This document shows positions 44,765 to 52,784 of a stretch of DNA of 64,000 bases, one piece after another; within the stretch, counting starts at the first letter, position 1, and the number at the start of each line of letters is the position of its first letter. The DNA comes from Desulfobaculum xiamenense. GTDB lineage: Bacteria > Desulfobacterota > Desulfovibrionia > Desulfovibrionales > Desulfovibrionaceae. The notes beneath the pieces were generated by a model. It saw only the letters and a list, made by a program, of their open reading frames with translations. It searched no databases and was not told where the DNA came from. The position numbers were made by a program, and so were the translations under genes. Where the stretch lies: NCBI RefSeq assembly GCF_011927665.1, contig NZ_JAATJA010000003.1:186001-250000 (forward strand), written 5' to 3'.

Positions 44765-46936
44765 ATGGCACGCAAAGGCAGGAAGACGGAGAAGAAGGCA
44801 GGCGCTGGCCGCGTGGACCAACGCAGCATCCTCAAGGCATTCAAGGACGCAGGCCGCCCCATGCGGCTGGCCGAGGTGCTCTCGGTGCTCCAGGCGGGCA
44901 AGGGTGCAAAACGCGACCTCAAGGACCTCCTGCGCGACCTGCTCGATCAGGGCAAGATCATCCGCACCAAGGGCGGAGCCTTCGGCCTCACCGAGAGCAT
45001 GTCCCTCATGACCGGCGTGCTGGAGGTGCAGCGTTCCGGCGTCGGCTTCGTCATCCCTGAGGACAAGCGCCGCAAGGACATCTTCATCAGTCCGAACGAC
45101 TTCGGCGACGCATGGAACGGCGACCGCGTGGTCTGCGCCGTGATTCCAGGCCGCAAGGGCAAGAACCCCGAAGGCCGCATCGTGCGCGTGCTGGATCGCG
45201 CCCTGCGCAAGCTCCCGGTGCGCATCCTCAAGCGCCTTGGTCCGGACATGTTCATCTCGCATCCCACGGACACCAAGCTCCAGTTCAACATCATGTGCGA
45301 CACGCAGGCGCTGGACGACGAACCCCAGGAAGGCGATATCGTCTTCGTGCTGGCGGGCGAAAAGCTCGACTTCAAGCTGTGGGCGGGCGACGCCGTGGAA
45401 GCGCTCGGCTCCGAGGACGACGTGGCCGTTCAGGAAAGCCTCGTCAAATCCCTGCACGGCGTGCCGACCAGCTTCCCCAACGCCGCCGTCGTCGAAGCCA
45501 ACGCCCTGCCCGCCGAACCGGAGCAGGACGACTTCCGCGAACGCGTGGACCTGCGCGACCTGCCGCTGGTCACCATCGACGGAGCCAAGGCCCGCGACTT
45601 CGACGACGCGGTCTGCGTGCGGCCCGACGGTCAGGGCTTCCGCCTGTGGGTGGCCATCGCGGACGTGAGCCACTACGTGCGCCCCGGCAGCGCCCTCGAC
45701 CGCGAGGCGCTGGCCCGCGGCAACTCCTACTATTTCCCGCAATCCGTGGAACCCATGTTTCCCGAGGCCCTGTCCAACGGCCTGTGTAGCCTCAATCCGG
45801 ACGTGAACCGCCTGTCCATGGTCGCCGAAATGCACATCGACCGTTCGGGCCACGTCAGTGACGAGCGCTTCTACCCGGCAGTCATCCGCAGTCACGCCCG
45901 GCTGACCTACGCGCAGGTCCACCGCGCCCTCGAACTCAAGGACCGCGAGACCCGCGCCGACATCGAGGACGTGCTGCCCATGCTGGAGGACGCCGAGCGC
46001 CTCGCGCGCATCCTGCACCGCATGCGCGTGGAACGCGGCACCCTCGACTTCGATCTCCCCGAGCCTGAAATCCTCTTCAACATGAATGGCGAGACCATAA
46101 ACATCCAGCGCCGTCCGCGCACCTTCGCCCACCAGATCGTCGAGGAATTCATGATCGCCGCCAACGAGGCCGTGGCCCGCTTCCTCGAACGCCGCGAGAT
46201 GCCGTGCATGTACCGCATCCATCCCTCGCCGGACATGGACAAGCTGCGCTCGGTGTTCAAGCTCCTCTCCCGCTCCGACGTGGGCGAACGCATCCCCGCC
46301 GAGGCCTCGCCCGAGGCCGTGCGCGAACTACTGAACGCCGTGGCGGGCACCGAGGTCGAATTCGTGGCCAACCGCCTGCTGCTGCGCGCCATGATGCAGG
46401 CCAGCTATGGCCCAGAAAACGAAGGCCACTACGGCCTCGCCTCGGAGTGCTACTGCCACTTCACCTCGCCCATCCGGCGCTACGCGGACCTCATCGTCCA
46501 CCGTTCCCTGAAGGCCGCCCTCGGCTTCGGCGACGTCCCGGCTCCGAAACCAGGCACCCTTCAGGAAATCGGCGACCACATCAGCGGACGCGAACGCGTC
46601 GCCATGCAGGCCGAGCGCGAGATTCTCAAGCGCGTTACCATCCTCTTCCTGCGCGACAAGGTGGGCGCGGAATACACCGGCGTCATCAACGGCGTGGCCG
46701 ATTACGGCTTCTGGGTGGAACTGAACGAAGTCATGGCCGAAGGCATGGTCCGCCTGTCCTCGCTGGACGACGACTACTACGTCTACCTTCAGGAACGGCA
46801 GGAAATCTGGGGCGAACGCACCCGCCGCCGCTTCGGCATCGGTCAGACCGTGCGGGTGTTCCTGCGCGACGTGAACCTCTCGCGCCTCGAAGTCGATCTC
46901 GAACTCATGCCCACCCGCCAGCCTCGCAAACGCTAA
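44765..46936 (+). CDS. rnr: ribonuclease R (RNase II family)
   Basis: The 723-residue protein has a Lys-rich start, a winged helix (LKAFKDAGRPMRLAEVLSVLQ), cold-shock domains (GVGFVIPEDKRRKDIFIS), the RNB catalytic domain (VTIDGAKARDFDDAV with the metal-binding Asp residues, YFPQSVEPMFPEALSNGLCSL, HFTSPIRRYADLIVHR) and a C-terminal S1 domain (GVINGVADYGFWVELNEVMAEGMVRLSSL). It degrades structured RNA 3' to 5' and helps ribosome quality control. The ATG at 44765 starts ARKGRKTEKK. It is followed 47 nt later by two tandem copies of the structured repeat. Confidence 0.97.
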   Translation: MARKGRKTEKKAGAGRVDQRSILKAFKDAGRPMRLAEVLSVLQAGKGAKRDLKDLLRDLLDQGKIIRTKGGAFGLTESMSLMTGVLEVQRSGVGFVIPEDKRRKDIFISPNDFGDAWNGDRVVCAVIPGRKGKNPEGRIVRVLDRALRKLPVRILKRLGPDMFISHPTDTKLQFNIMCDTQALDDEPQEGDIVFVLAGEKLDFKLWAGDAVEALGSEDDVAVQESLVKSLHGVPTSFPNAAVVEANALPAEPEQDDFRERVDLRDLPLVTIDGAKARDFDDAVCVRPDGQGFRLWVAIADVSHYVRPGSALDREALARGNSYYFPQSVEPMFPEALSNGLCSLNPDVNRLSMVAEMHIDRSGHVSDERFYPAVIRSHARLTYAQVHRALELKDRETRADIEDVLPMLEDAERLARILHRMRVERGTLDFDLPEPEILFNMNGETINIQRRPRTFAHQIVEEFMIAANEAVARFLERREMPCMYRIHPSPDMDKLRSVFKLLSRSDVGERIPAEASPEAVRELLNAVAGTEVEFVANRLLLRAMMQASYGPENEGHYGLASECYCHFTSPIRRYADLIVHRSLKAALGFGDVPAPKPGTLQEIGDHISGRERVAMQAEREILKRVTILFLRDKVGAEYTGVINGVADYGFWVELNEVMAEGMVRLSSLDDDYYVYLQERQEIWGERTRRRFGIGQTVRVFLRDVNLSRLEVDLELMPTRQPRKR

Positions 46937-46983
46937 CCCACCCACAACGCATCGCCCCGCCAGCAGCCGCTGCGCGGGGCCGT

Positions 46984-47176
46984 GCCTCCGGCGGCCGGGC
47001 TCTGCCCGGACCCGGTCAAGGGGCTGACCCCCTTGACAATCCTCACTAGGGCTTCGTCACGCAAAGCCGCACGGTGCGCCACAGGCAGACGGTCCGTCGC
47101 AGGTCGGGGGTCCAGGGGGCCAGCGGCCCCTTTGCCGGCGGAGCCTACGTCTCGTATGTGGCAAGGAACGATACGG
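46984..47176 (+). repeat. structured intergenic repeat, copy 6 (subfamily A)
   Basis: Plus orientation, 47 nt after the rnr stop. CCGGG/CCCGG, GTCAAGGGG...CCCCTTGAC (one inner C-C mismatch) and CCAGGGGGCC-AGC-GGCCCCTTTG. Ends GAACGATACGG. Confidence 0.95.
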
Positions 47177-47210
47177 TCGGGCACAGCGCAGAACCGCTGC
47201 GCGGGGCCGT

Positions 47211-47403
47211 GCCTCCGGCGGCCGGGCTCTGCCCGGACCCGGTCAAGGGGCTGCCCCCCTTGACAATCCTCACTAGGGCTTCGTCGCGCAAAGCAGCATG
47301 GTGCGCCAAGGGCAGACAGTCCATCGCAGATCGGGGGTCCAGGGGGCCAGCGGCCCCTTGGCCGACGGAGCCTACGTCTCGCATGTGGCAGTGAACGATC
47401 CGG
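47211..47403 (+). repeat. structured intergenic repeat, copy 7 (subfamily A, tandem with copy 6)
   Basis: Plus orientation, starting 35 nt after copy 6; the repeated unit (about 227 bp) includes CACAGCG and CCGCTGCGCGGGG. GTCAAGGGG...CCCCTTGAC, CCAGGGGGCC-AGC-GGCCCCTTGG; the GGCTT/AAGCC hairpin is broken (AAAGCAGC). Confidence 0.95.
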
Positions 47404-47700
47404 CCAGGCACTGCGATACGCCGTTTTTCCAAGCACGCCAGACCCGCGAGTAGCTCTCCTTCTAGATTGACACCTTTTTCACAATAAATCCCCCTTTCCA
47501 GGCGGATCCCGCCCCATTTCACGCACACAATTTGGCCTAAAAACAGCACATTTTGGCTCACATCTCACCTTGGGCTTCCTCGCCCTCCCGCGCAGATACG
47601 CGCGTTTTTAAGATATGTTACTGATTATATTCGATAATTTTCTTTTCGTAACTTTTTTCACATAACCCTTGCCAGTCCTTGTGAAAAAACTTACAAAGAA
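47404..47700. promoter_or_regulatory. AT-rich intergenic tract with nested inverted repeats
   Basis: From about 47450 the GC content drops sharply. GTAACTTTTTTCAC (47648-47661) and GTGAAAAAACTTAC (47681-47694) are arms of an inverted repeat with one mismatch and a 19 nt spacer. Overlapping it, TTGTGA-AAAAAC-TTACAA (47679-47696) resembles a CRP/FNR-superfamily operator (TTGTGA-N6-TCACAA, one mismatch). No gene is visible here. Confidence 0.5.
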
Positions 47701-47744
47701 TTCACCGACACGAACGATGCGCCATCATCGTTCCGGAGAATGAC

Positions 47745-47870
47745 ATGCTTGAAACGTTGCTCAACTTTCCATCTCTTGTTGCCCTGAACCTGCTGGCGCT
47801 GGTCAATGCCTTCACAGGAGGCACTTTCGACCAGTTCTTTGAAGAAATGGAACCTCGTTCGATTCGATAG
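47745..47870 (+). CDS. possible 41-residue small protein
   Basis: The ATG is preceded by CCGGAGAATGAC, a good ribosome-binding site, and the palindrome at 47679-47696 lies 50 nt upstream. The product is MLETLLNFPSLVALN... with an amphipathic hydrophobic first half and an acidic/aromatic second half (FDQFFEEMEPRSIR). No family is recognised. Its low-GC surroundings and lack of comparative evidence keep it tentative; a leader peptide is also possible. Confidence 0.25.
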   Translation: MLETLLNFPSLVALNLLALVNAFTGGTFDQFFEEMEPRSIR

Positions 47871-48415
47871 GCTGCCATTCGCCACATCCGTCACCAGTGA
47901 CCCGGTATCCCACTCCGGATCAGGCATTTTCCCGCACGCGCCGCGCACCGTCCTCCAACCCACGTGGCGCGTGCGGAAAAATGGCCCTCCACATTCCATG
48001 ACCTCCCGTGCCCATTGGCACATCATGTATACCCCCCCACGCACGGCATCCCTGCCCGCCGTGACGTGCGCCCCATACCGGGGCGCATCGTTTTTCCGAC
48101 CACGCCACCGAGCCCCGCCCATCGGGGCCTCGGGCGCGGGCGGACCGGCTTCGCCTCCATCAAATGCCCCCCGTACGCAGACCATTGCCCATATCGCAGC
48201 GCGTATTGCGAACCAACGCATTTTTCCTTCACTGGCCGCACTTTTCGCAATGAACCCCACCCACGCGACATGCCCCCGCCACATCACTACGCGCGGCACG
48301 GTGCAAATCATTTCGGAATTCCAAGGGGAAAGGACCGACGGCTGTTGCGCTTTCCACGCCAAGCAAGCTATATTGAATGGAAATTCAACCAGAACTCGTA
48401 CCCGGAGAGTGCACG
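47871..48415. other. intergenic region without a supported gene
   Basis: About 545 bp upstream of the SulP-fusion gene. Open frames exist on both strands, but they are rich in Pro/Arg/His or Trp/Cys, lack ribosome-binding sites and resemble no protein family. No repeat copy is present. Confidence 0.5.
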
Positions 48416-50848
48416 GTGGCAGTGGTCCATTGCGAAAAGTGCGGCCATACGCAGAGAGTTCCCGAACGTCACGTCGGGCGGAAAATCGCCTGTCCGTCCT
48501 GCGGCGAGCCAGCTCCCGTGGAACCGGAACCCGAGGATCTCGGGCTCGACGACGTCATCGCTCCCGTCCCGAACGCCTCCGCGCCCCAAGGCTCCTCAGC
48601 ACCGCTCACCGAAGCCACGCTCTTTGATCAGGCCGAGGAGGAACCTTCCCACATCCTTCAGGGCAACCTGTTGCGCAATCTCCTCGCCGGACTCGTCTCC
48701 GGTGCCACGGGCATCCTGTTCTGTCTCGCCATCGCGCTGCTTTTCGTCTCCGGCACCGCTCCGGACAGCGGCCTGCCCCACGCCTTGAGCATGGCGCTCA
48801 TGAGCGCGGGCATTGTGGGCCTCGTGGTCGCCATCCGCAGCGGAGTGGCCTTCGCACTCGCCGGGCCGGAATCCATGGCCGCGGTAGTGCTCTTCCTGCT
48901 CTCCATCGGCATCCATTCCGCCATGCCTGCGGACGCCGCTCCGCTCGCCTTGGCCACCACGACCACCGCCGCCATCATGATCACCACCGTACTTGCGGGG
49001 TTCTGCCTCTGGCTAGTGGGTGGACTCGGTGCCGGGGACTGGATTCGCTTCATCCCCATCCACGCCGTGGGCGGGGTACTGGCGGGAGTGGGCTTCCTCG
49101 TCCTGCGCTTCGCCATTGCCCATGGCACGGGATGCGTGGACGATCTCTCCCTGCTTCTGCGCATGTTCGAGGATGGCATCTGCCTCAAGTGGCTCCCTGG
49201 GCTGGGCTTCGGACTGCTCCTATTCGTCGTTCTGCGCGGCATCAAAAGCCCAGGGCTGCTCTTCGCCCTGCTCCTTCTCGGCATCGGGGCCGCGCACGGC
49301 GGCTTCTTCCTCGCGGGCATGGACATCGAAACCGCCCGCATGAACGGCTGGCTCTTCCCGACCTTCGCACAGGACAGATTCTGGGACATCTATTCCGTGG
49401 ACATACGCGCCCTCGTCAATCTGGGTGCCATCGTGGACAACGCTGGCTACATCGCCGCCCTCGTCGGCCTGCTCACGGCCGGAACCATGCTCAAGATCAC
49501 GGAACTCGAAATCGTCATGGGCCGCGAGATCGACCTGAACCGAGAATACATGGGCATCGGCATGGGCAATCTACTCTCGGGCCTCGCTGGCGGCATTCCC
49601 GGCTCCCTCGCCCTGTCGCGCAGCCTCGCCAACAAGGGTCTTGGCGCGCAGGGAGCCGTGGCGGGCATCGTGGCCGCTCTCGTCTGCATCGGCGCGCTCT
49701 TCTCCGCCCATCTCTTCATCCCGTACATCCCACGTTTCGTACCGGTGGGGCTGCTCGTATGCCTCGGTCTATCCCTCATGTGGCGCTGGCTGGTGGAAAC
49801 CCGCGCCCGCTTCACTCACAAGGGCGACTACGCGCTGCTGGTGCTCGTCTTCCTGCTCACGGCGAGCCTCGGCCTGCTGGTAGGCGTGGGCGTGGGCGCT
49901 GGTCTTGCCATGCTCGTCACCGCCGGACGCTACGGCTCCATGAGTGTCATCAAGCACGAGGTCTCCGGCGAGCACTTCCACAGCAACGTGGACCGCGCCC
50001 CCGCGCAGTTCCGAGTGCTCAAGGAGCATGGCGCGCAGATTCACGTCATCACCCTGCAGGGCTTCATCTTCCTTGGCACCACGAGCAATCTGTTGCGCCG
50101 CATCCGCGCCCGCCTGCGCGACACGAACCGCCCACCGCTGCGCTTCCTTCTGCTCGACTTCACCTTCATCGGCGGCCTCGATTCGTCGGTGGCCCTCTCC
50201 TTCACCAAGCTCCAGCAGATGGCCGCCAAGCACGGCTTCACTCTCGTCTTCACCAACATGCCCTTCGAGCTTGAAGAACAACTCAAGACCGTCGGCTGCG
50301 TTCTCAACGCCCCGGAACGCCACTCACTTACCGTCACCTCCCTCGACTACGCCATGGAATGGGCCGAGGACCACCTCCTCGACGACGCGGACCTCCTCGC
50401 CGTGGATCGCCAAAGCCTGCCGAAGCTCCTCGAACCCGTCTTCCCCGAACCCCGCTACATTCCGCTGCTCATGCGGGTGCTCAAACGCGTGCAGGTCAAG
50501 AAGGGCGCTCCCGTCTTCCGGCAGGGCGACCCGTCGGACGCCATGTACTTCATCGAGTCCGGCATGGTGAACGTGCAGCTCGAACTGGAAGGCGGCAAGG
50601 TCCTGCGCCTCAAGAAGATGGGGCCGGGCACCGCCTTCGGCGAGATGGGCATCTACACGTCCGCGCCGCGCTCAGCCTCCATCGTCGCCGCCGAGGACTG
50701 CGTCCTCTACCGTCTGTCCACAAAGGTGCTGCATCAGGTGCAGGCCAAGATTCCCCACCTCGCCGAGGCCATCCACCGCTTCATCGTCAACCTGCTCTCC
50801 GAGCGCGTCTCCGAGGCCAACGCCAAGGTCCGCGACCTCCTCGCCTGA
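48416..50848 (+). CDS. fusion: zinc ribbon + SulP-type transporter + STAS + cyclic-nucleotide-binding domain
   Basis: From the GTG at 48416 (GGAG 8 nt upstream) the product is 810 residues; an ATG at 48377 gives 823 but has no site. A CxxC...CxxC zinc ribbon (HCEKCG, ACPSCG) covers the first ~35 residues. A linker and a SulP membrane domain of 10-14 helices follow (about 90-540). A STAS domain comes next (HVITLQGFIFLGTTSNLLRRI; LLLDFTFIGGLDSSVALSFTKL). A C-terminal cNMP-binding domain (about 690-805) has VFRQGDPSDAMYFIESGMVNV and GPGTAFGEMGIYTSAPRSASIVA. The order predicts anion transport or sensing gated by a nucleotide. The substrate is unknown. Confidence 0.88.
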   Translation: MAVVHCEKCGHTQRVPERHVGRKIACPSCGEPAPVEPEPEDLGLDDVIAPVPNASAPQGSSAPLTEATLFDQAEEEPSHILQGNLLRNLLAGLVSGATGILFCLAIALLFVSGTAPDSGLPHALSMALMSAGIVGLVVAIRSGVAFALAGPESMAAVVLFLLSIGIHSAMPADAAPLALATTTTAAIMITTVLAGFCLWLVGGLGAGDWIRFIPIHAVGGVLAGVGFLVLRFAIAHGTGCVDDLSLLLRMFEDGICLKWLPGLGFGLLLFVVLRGIKSPGLLFALLLLGIGAAHGGFFLAGMDIETARMNGWLFPTFAQDRFWDIYSVDIRALVNLGAIVDNAGYIAALVGLLTAGTMLKITELEIVMGREIDLNREYMGIGMGNLLSGLAGGIPGSLALSRSLANKGLGAQGAVAGIVAALVCIGALFSAHLFIPYIPRFVPVGLLVCLGLSLMWRWLVETRARFTHKGDYALLVLVFLLTASLGLLVGVGVGAGLAMLVTAGRYGSMSVIKHEVSGEHFHSNVDRAPAQFRVLKEHGAQIHVITLQGFIFLGTTSNLLRRIRARLRDTNRPPLRFLLLDFTFIGGLDSSVALSFTKLQQMAAKHGFTLVFTNMPFELEEQLKTVGCVLNAPERHSLTVTSLDYAMEWAEDHLLDDADLLAVDRQSLPKLLEPVFPEPRYIPLLMRVLKRVQVKKGAPVFRQGDPSDAMYFIESGMVNVQLELEGGKVLRLKKMGPGTAFGEMGIYTSAPRSASIVAAEDCVLYRLSTKVLHQVQAKIPHLAEAIHRFIVNLLSERVSEANAKVRDLLA

Positions 50849-50864
50849 CCGCCACCCAGAGCGC

Positions 50865-50895
50865 AAAAAAAGGGCGGCTCCCAAAGGAACCGCCC
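50865..50895. terminator. terminator between the convergent SulP-fusion and PACE genes
   Basis: On the minus strand, GGGCGGTTCC / GGAGCCGCCC (10 bp, one G-T) with TTTG loop and seven T residues; on the plus strand it can also serve the SulP-fusion gene. Confidence 0.85.
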
Positions 50896-50927
50896 CGTTT
50901 CGTCGCGTTCGTCGCTTCGCCGCAGGC

Positions 50928-51356
50928 CTAGGCCTCGGCATCCACCGGGCAGGGGAAGACGATGTCGTAACCCCAGTTGTACACGAAGGCGTAGCACATG
51001 AAGAAACTGGAAAATCCAATGTTCATGACCAGCGCGTGCGTGAGTGGCATGTCCATCCACCACGCCACGCCCGGAAGCGTGAGCAGCATGAAGCCCACCT
51101 CAAAAGCCAGCGCATGCAGCGTGCGCATCCACACCGGGCGCTGGTCCACACGGCGGCCAAGCCACACCAGCATGTGGTCAAAAAGCCAGTTGTAGACGCA
51201 GTTCCAGACCATGGCCGCAAGGCTCAGGCTGATGCTCATCACGCCCGTGTGTGAAATGGGCTTGCCCGTCGCCCACGCGGCGACGGGGGCGGCGATGAAC
51301 AGGCCGCCAAGCTCGAAAAGGATGGCATGACGCAAACGGTCGTTCGCGGTTCTCAT
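50928..51356 (-). CDS. PACE family efflux protein (bacterial transmembrane pair domains)
   Basis: The 142-residue protein has four helices in two similar halves, each with a BTP pattern: RLRHAILFELGGLFIAAPVAAW...NCVYNWLFD and RTLHALAFEVGFMLLTLPGVAWWMD...AFVYNWGYD. PACE proteins such as AceI export chlorhexidine and short-chain diamines using the proton gradient. ATG 51356 is preceded by GAGAGG. A LysR-type gene diverges from it, the usual arrangement for this family, so induction through that regulator is likely. Confidence 0.93.
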   Translation of the reverse strand: MRTANDRLRHAILFELGGLFIAAPVAAWATGKPISHTGVMSISLSLAAMVWNCVYNWLFDHMLVWLGRRVDQRPVWMRTLHALAFEVGFMLLTLPGVAWWMDMPLTHALVMNIGFSSFFMCYAFVYNWGYDIVFPCPVDAEA

Positions 51357-51485
51357 TCGTCGTAACCTCTCGGAAAATGGAATATGTTCGCGACGGCAGG
51401 ACATTGGCGCGTATGCATTCCAACATCGCCCAGCCGTCGGAACGGAGTCATTATCTCATTTACAGGCAATTTCCAGTCAGCTACC

Positions 51486-51500
51486 ATCTGAAAAACAGAT
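51486..51500. promoter_or_regulatory. LysR-type operator (T-N11-A box)
   Basis: ATCTG-AAAAA-CAGAT, a perfect 15 bp inverted repeat containing T-N11-A, in the 185 bp between the divergent PACE and LysR genes and 42 nt before the lysR-type start. Confidence 0.6.
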
Positions 51501-51541
51501 AGATAAACCTCGTCCATTTCCAGCGAACAAGGACATCCGTC

Positions 51542-52438
51542 ATGGAACCCAATCTCGAACAGCTCCGGGCCTTCGTCACTGCCGCCGAGGAAGGCTCCTT
51601 CTCCGCCGCCGCCCGTCGTCTCGGCCGTGCGCAGTCCGCCGTGAGCACCGCCATCATGAACCTCGAAATCGACCTCGGGGTGGAGCTCTTCGACCGCAGC
51701 GGCAAGCTGCCCGTGCTGACCACGACGGGCACGGCGCTCCTCTCCGACGCGCGCCACATCCTCGACAGGGGACGAGACATGGTCGAACGCGCCCGCTCCC
51801 TGTCCTCCGGCATCGAGCACCGGGTGATCCTCGCCACGGACGAAATGGCTCCGCCGCCCTTCCTGAACCGCGTTCTCGGCGATTTCAGCCGCCAGTACCC
51901 GCGTGTGGAACTGGAATGCCTCTTCGCCGCCCTTGGCGACGTCGCGGAACTTGTCGCTTCGGGCCGGGCGGACATGGGCCTCATGACGCCGCTCGCCCCC
52001 GGCGCGCCGCGCGGGCTGAACTACCGCCTGCTGCACAACCTCGAATTTTCCGCCGTGGTCGCGCCCGACCACCCGCTTGCGGCGCTGTCCCTCGTCTCCG
52101 CCGACGACCTCGCCGAGCACCGGGAAATCATCCCCACCAGCCGGGGCGGCGAGCGCCTCGGGGAGGAAGAGGTCATCGGGCGAACCTGCTGGCTCGCCGA
52201 AAACTATTTCATCATCCGGAGCATCGTGGAGGCCGGAGTCGGCTGGGCCTTCCTGCCGACCCCGCTCACCCGCGAAAGCCTTGCCGCACGCCGCCTCGTG
52301 GAACTGCACCTCGACTTCAAAGGCGCAGACATCAAAGCCCCGCTCTTCCTCATCTGGCCGCGCGGGCGCGCCCTCGGCCCCGCCGCGGACTGGCTGCGCG
52401 CCGCGCTGGCCGGAACGCCAGTCGGTGACGACGCATAG
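51542..52438 (+). CDS. LysR-family transcriptional regulator
   Basis: The 298-residue protein has an N-terminal winged helix (LEQLRAFVTAAEEGSFSAAARRLGRAQSAVSTAIMNLE) and a two-lobed effector domain from about residue 90. It diverges from the PACE exporter gene with a T-N11-A palindrome between them, so it probably controls that gene and itself. The effector is unknown, possibly a diamine-like PACE substrate. Repeat copy 8 begins 39 nt after the stop. Confidence 0.93.
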   Translation: MEPNLEQLRAFVTAAEEGSFSAAARRLGRAQSAVSTAIMNLEIDLGVELFDRSGKLPVLTTTGTALLSDARHILDRGRDMVERARSLSSGIEHRVILATDEMAPPPFLNRVLGDFSRQYPRVELECLFAALGDVAELVASGRADMGLMTPLAPGAPRGLNYRLLHNLEFSAVVAPDHPLAALSLVSADDLAEHREIIPTSRGGERLGEEEVIGRTCWLAENYFIIRSIVEAGVGWAFLPTPLTRESLAARRLVELHLDFKGADIKAPLFLIWPRGRALGPAADWLRAALAGTPVGDDA

Positions 52439-52477
52439 GGACGGGCTGGGACGCTGCGCGGGGCGAGGCGAGGCGAG

Positions 52478-52673
52478 GCCTCCGGCGGCCGGGGCTTTGC
52501 CCCGGACCCCAGTCAAGGAAATGATTTCCTTGACAATCCTCATTAGGGCTTCGTCGCGCTAAGCCGCACGGTCCGCCAAGGGCAGACGGCCTATCGCATG
52601 TCGGGGTTCCTAGGGGCCAGCGGCCCCTAGGCCGGCGGAGCCTACGTCTTGCACCCGTCAACGAACGATACGC
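52478..52673 (+). repeat. structured intergenic repeat, copy 8 (subfamily B)
   Basis: Plus orientation, 39 nt after the LysR stop. CCGGGG-CTTTG-CCCCGG, GTCAAGGAAA-TGA-TTTCCTTGAC, and a changed fourth hairpin CCTAGGGGCC-AGC-GGCCCCTAGG in which an A-T pair has become T-A with pairing kept. Confidence 0.95.
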
Positions 52674-52729
52674 CCTGCCCAATGCTCCACGACCGCCAGG
52701 GTCGCTGTCACGGTTGGCCCGACAGCACG

Positions 52730-52760
52730 AAAAAGGCCGCGGGAGTTTCCTCCCGCGGCC
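52730..52760 (-). terminator. terminator of the FadL-type porin gene
   Basis: On the minus strand, GGCCGCGGGA / TCCCGCGGCC, a perfect 10 bp stem with a 6 nt loop and five T residues. Confidence 0.88.
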
Positions 52761-52784
52761 CGTTAGTCGTCGGTATCGAATCGG

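Noticed and set aside
47691-48362. 223-codon minus-strand frame in the large gap after rnr
   Set aside because: Trp/Cys/Arg-rich, no ribosome-binding site, no family resemblance; overlaps the AT-rich regulatory tract.
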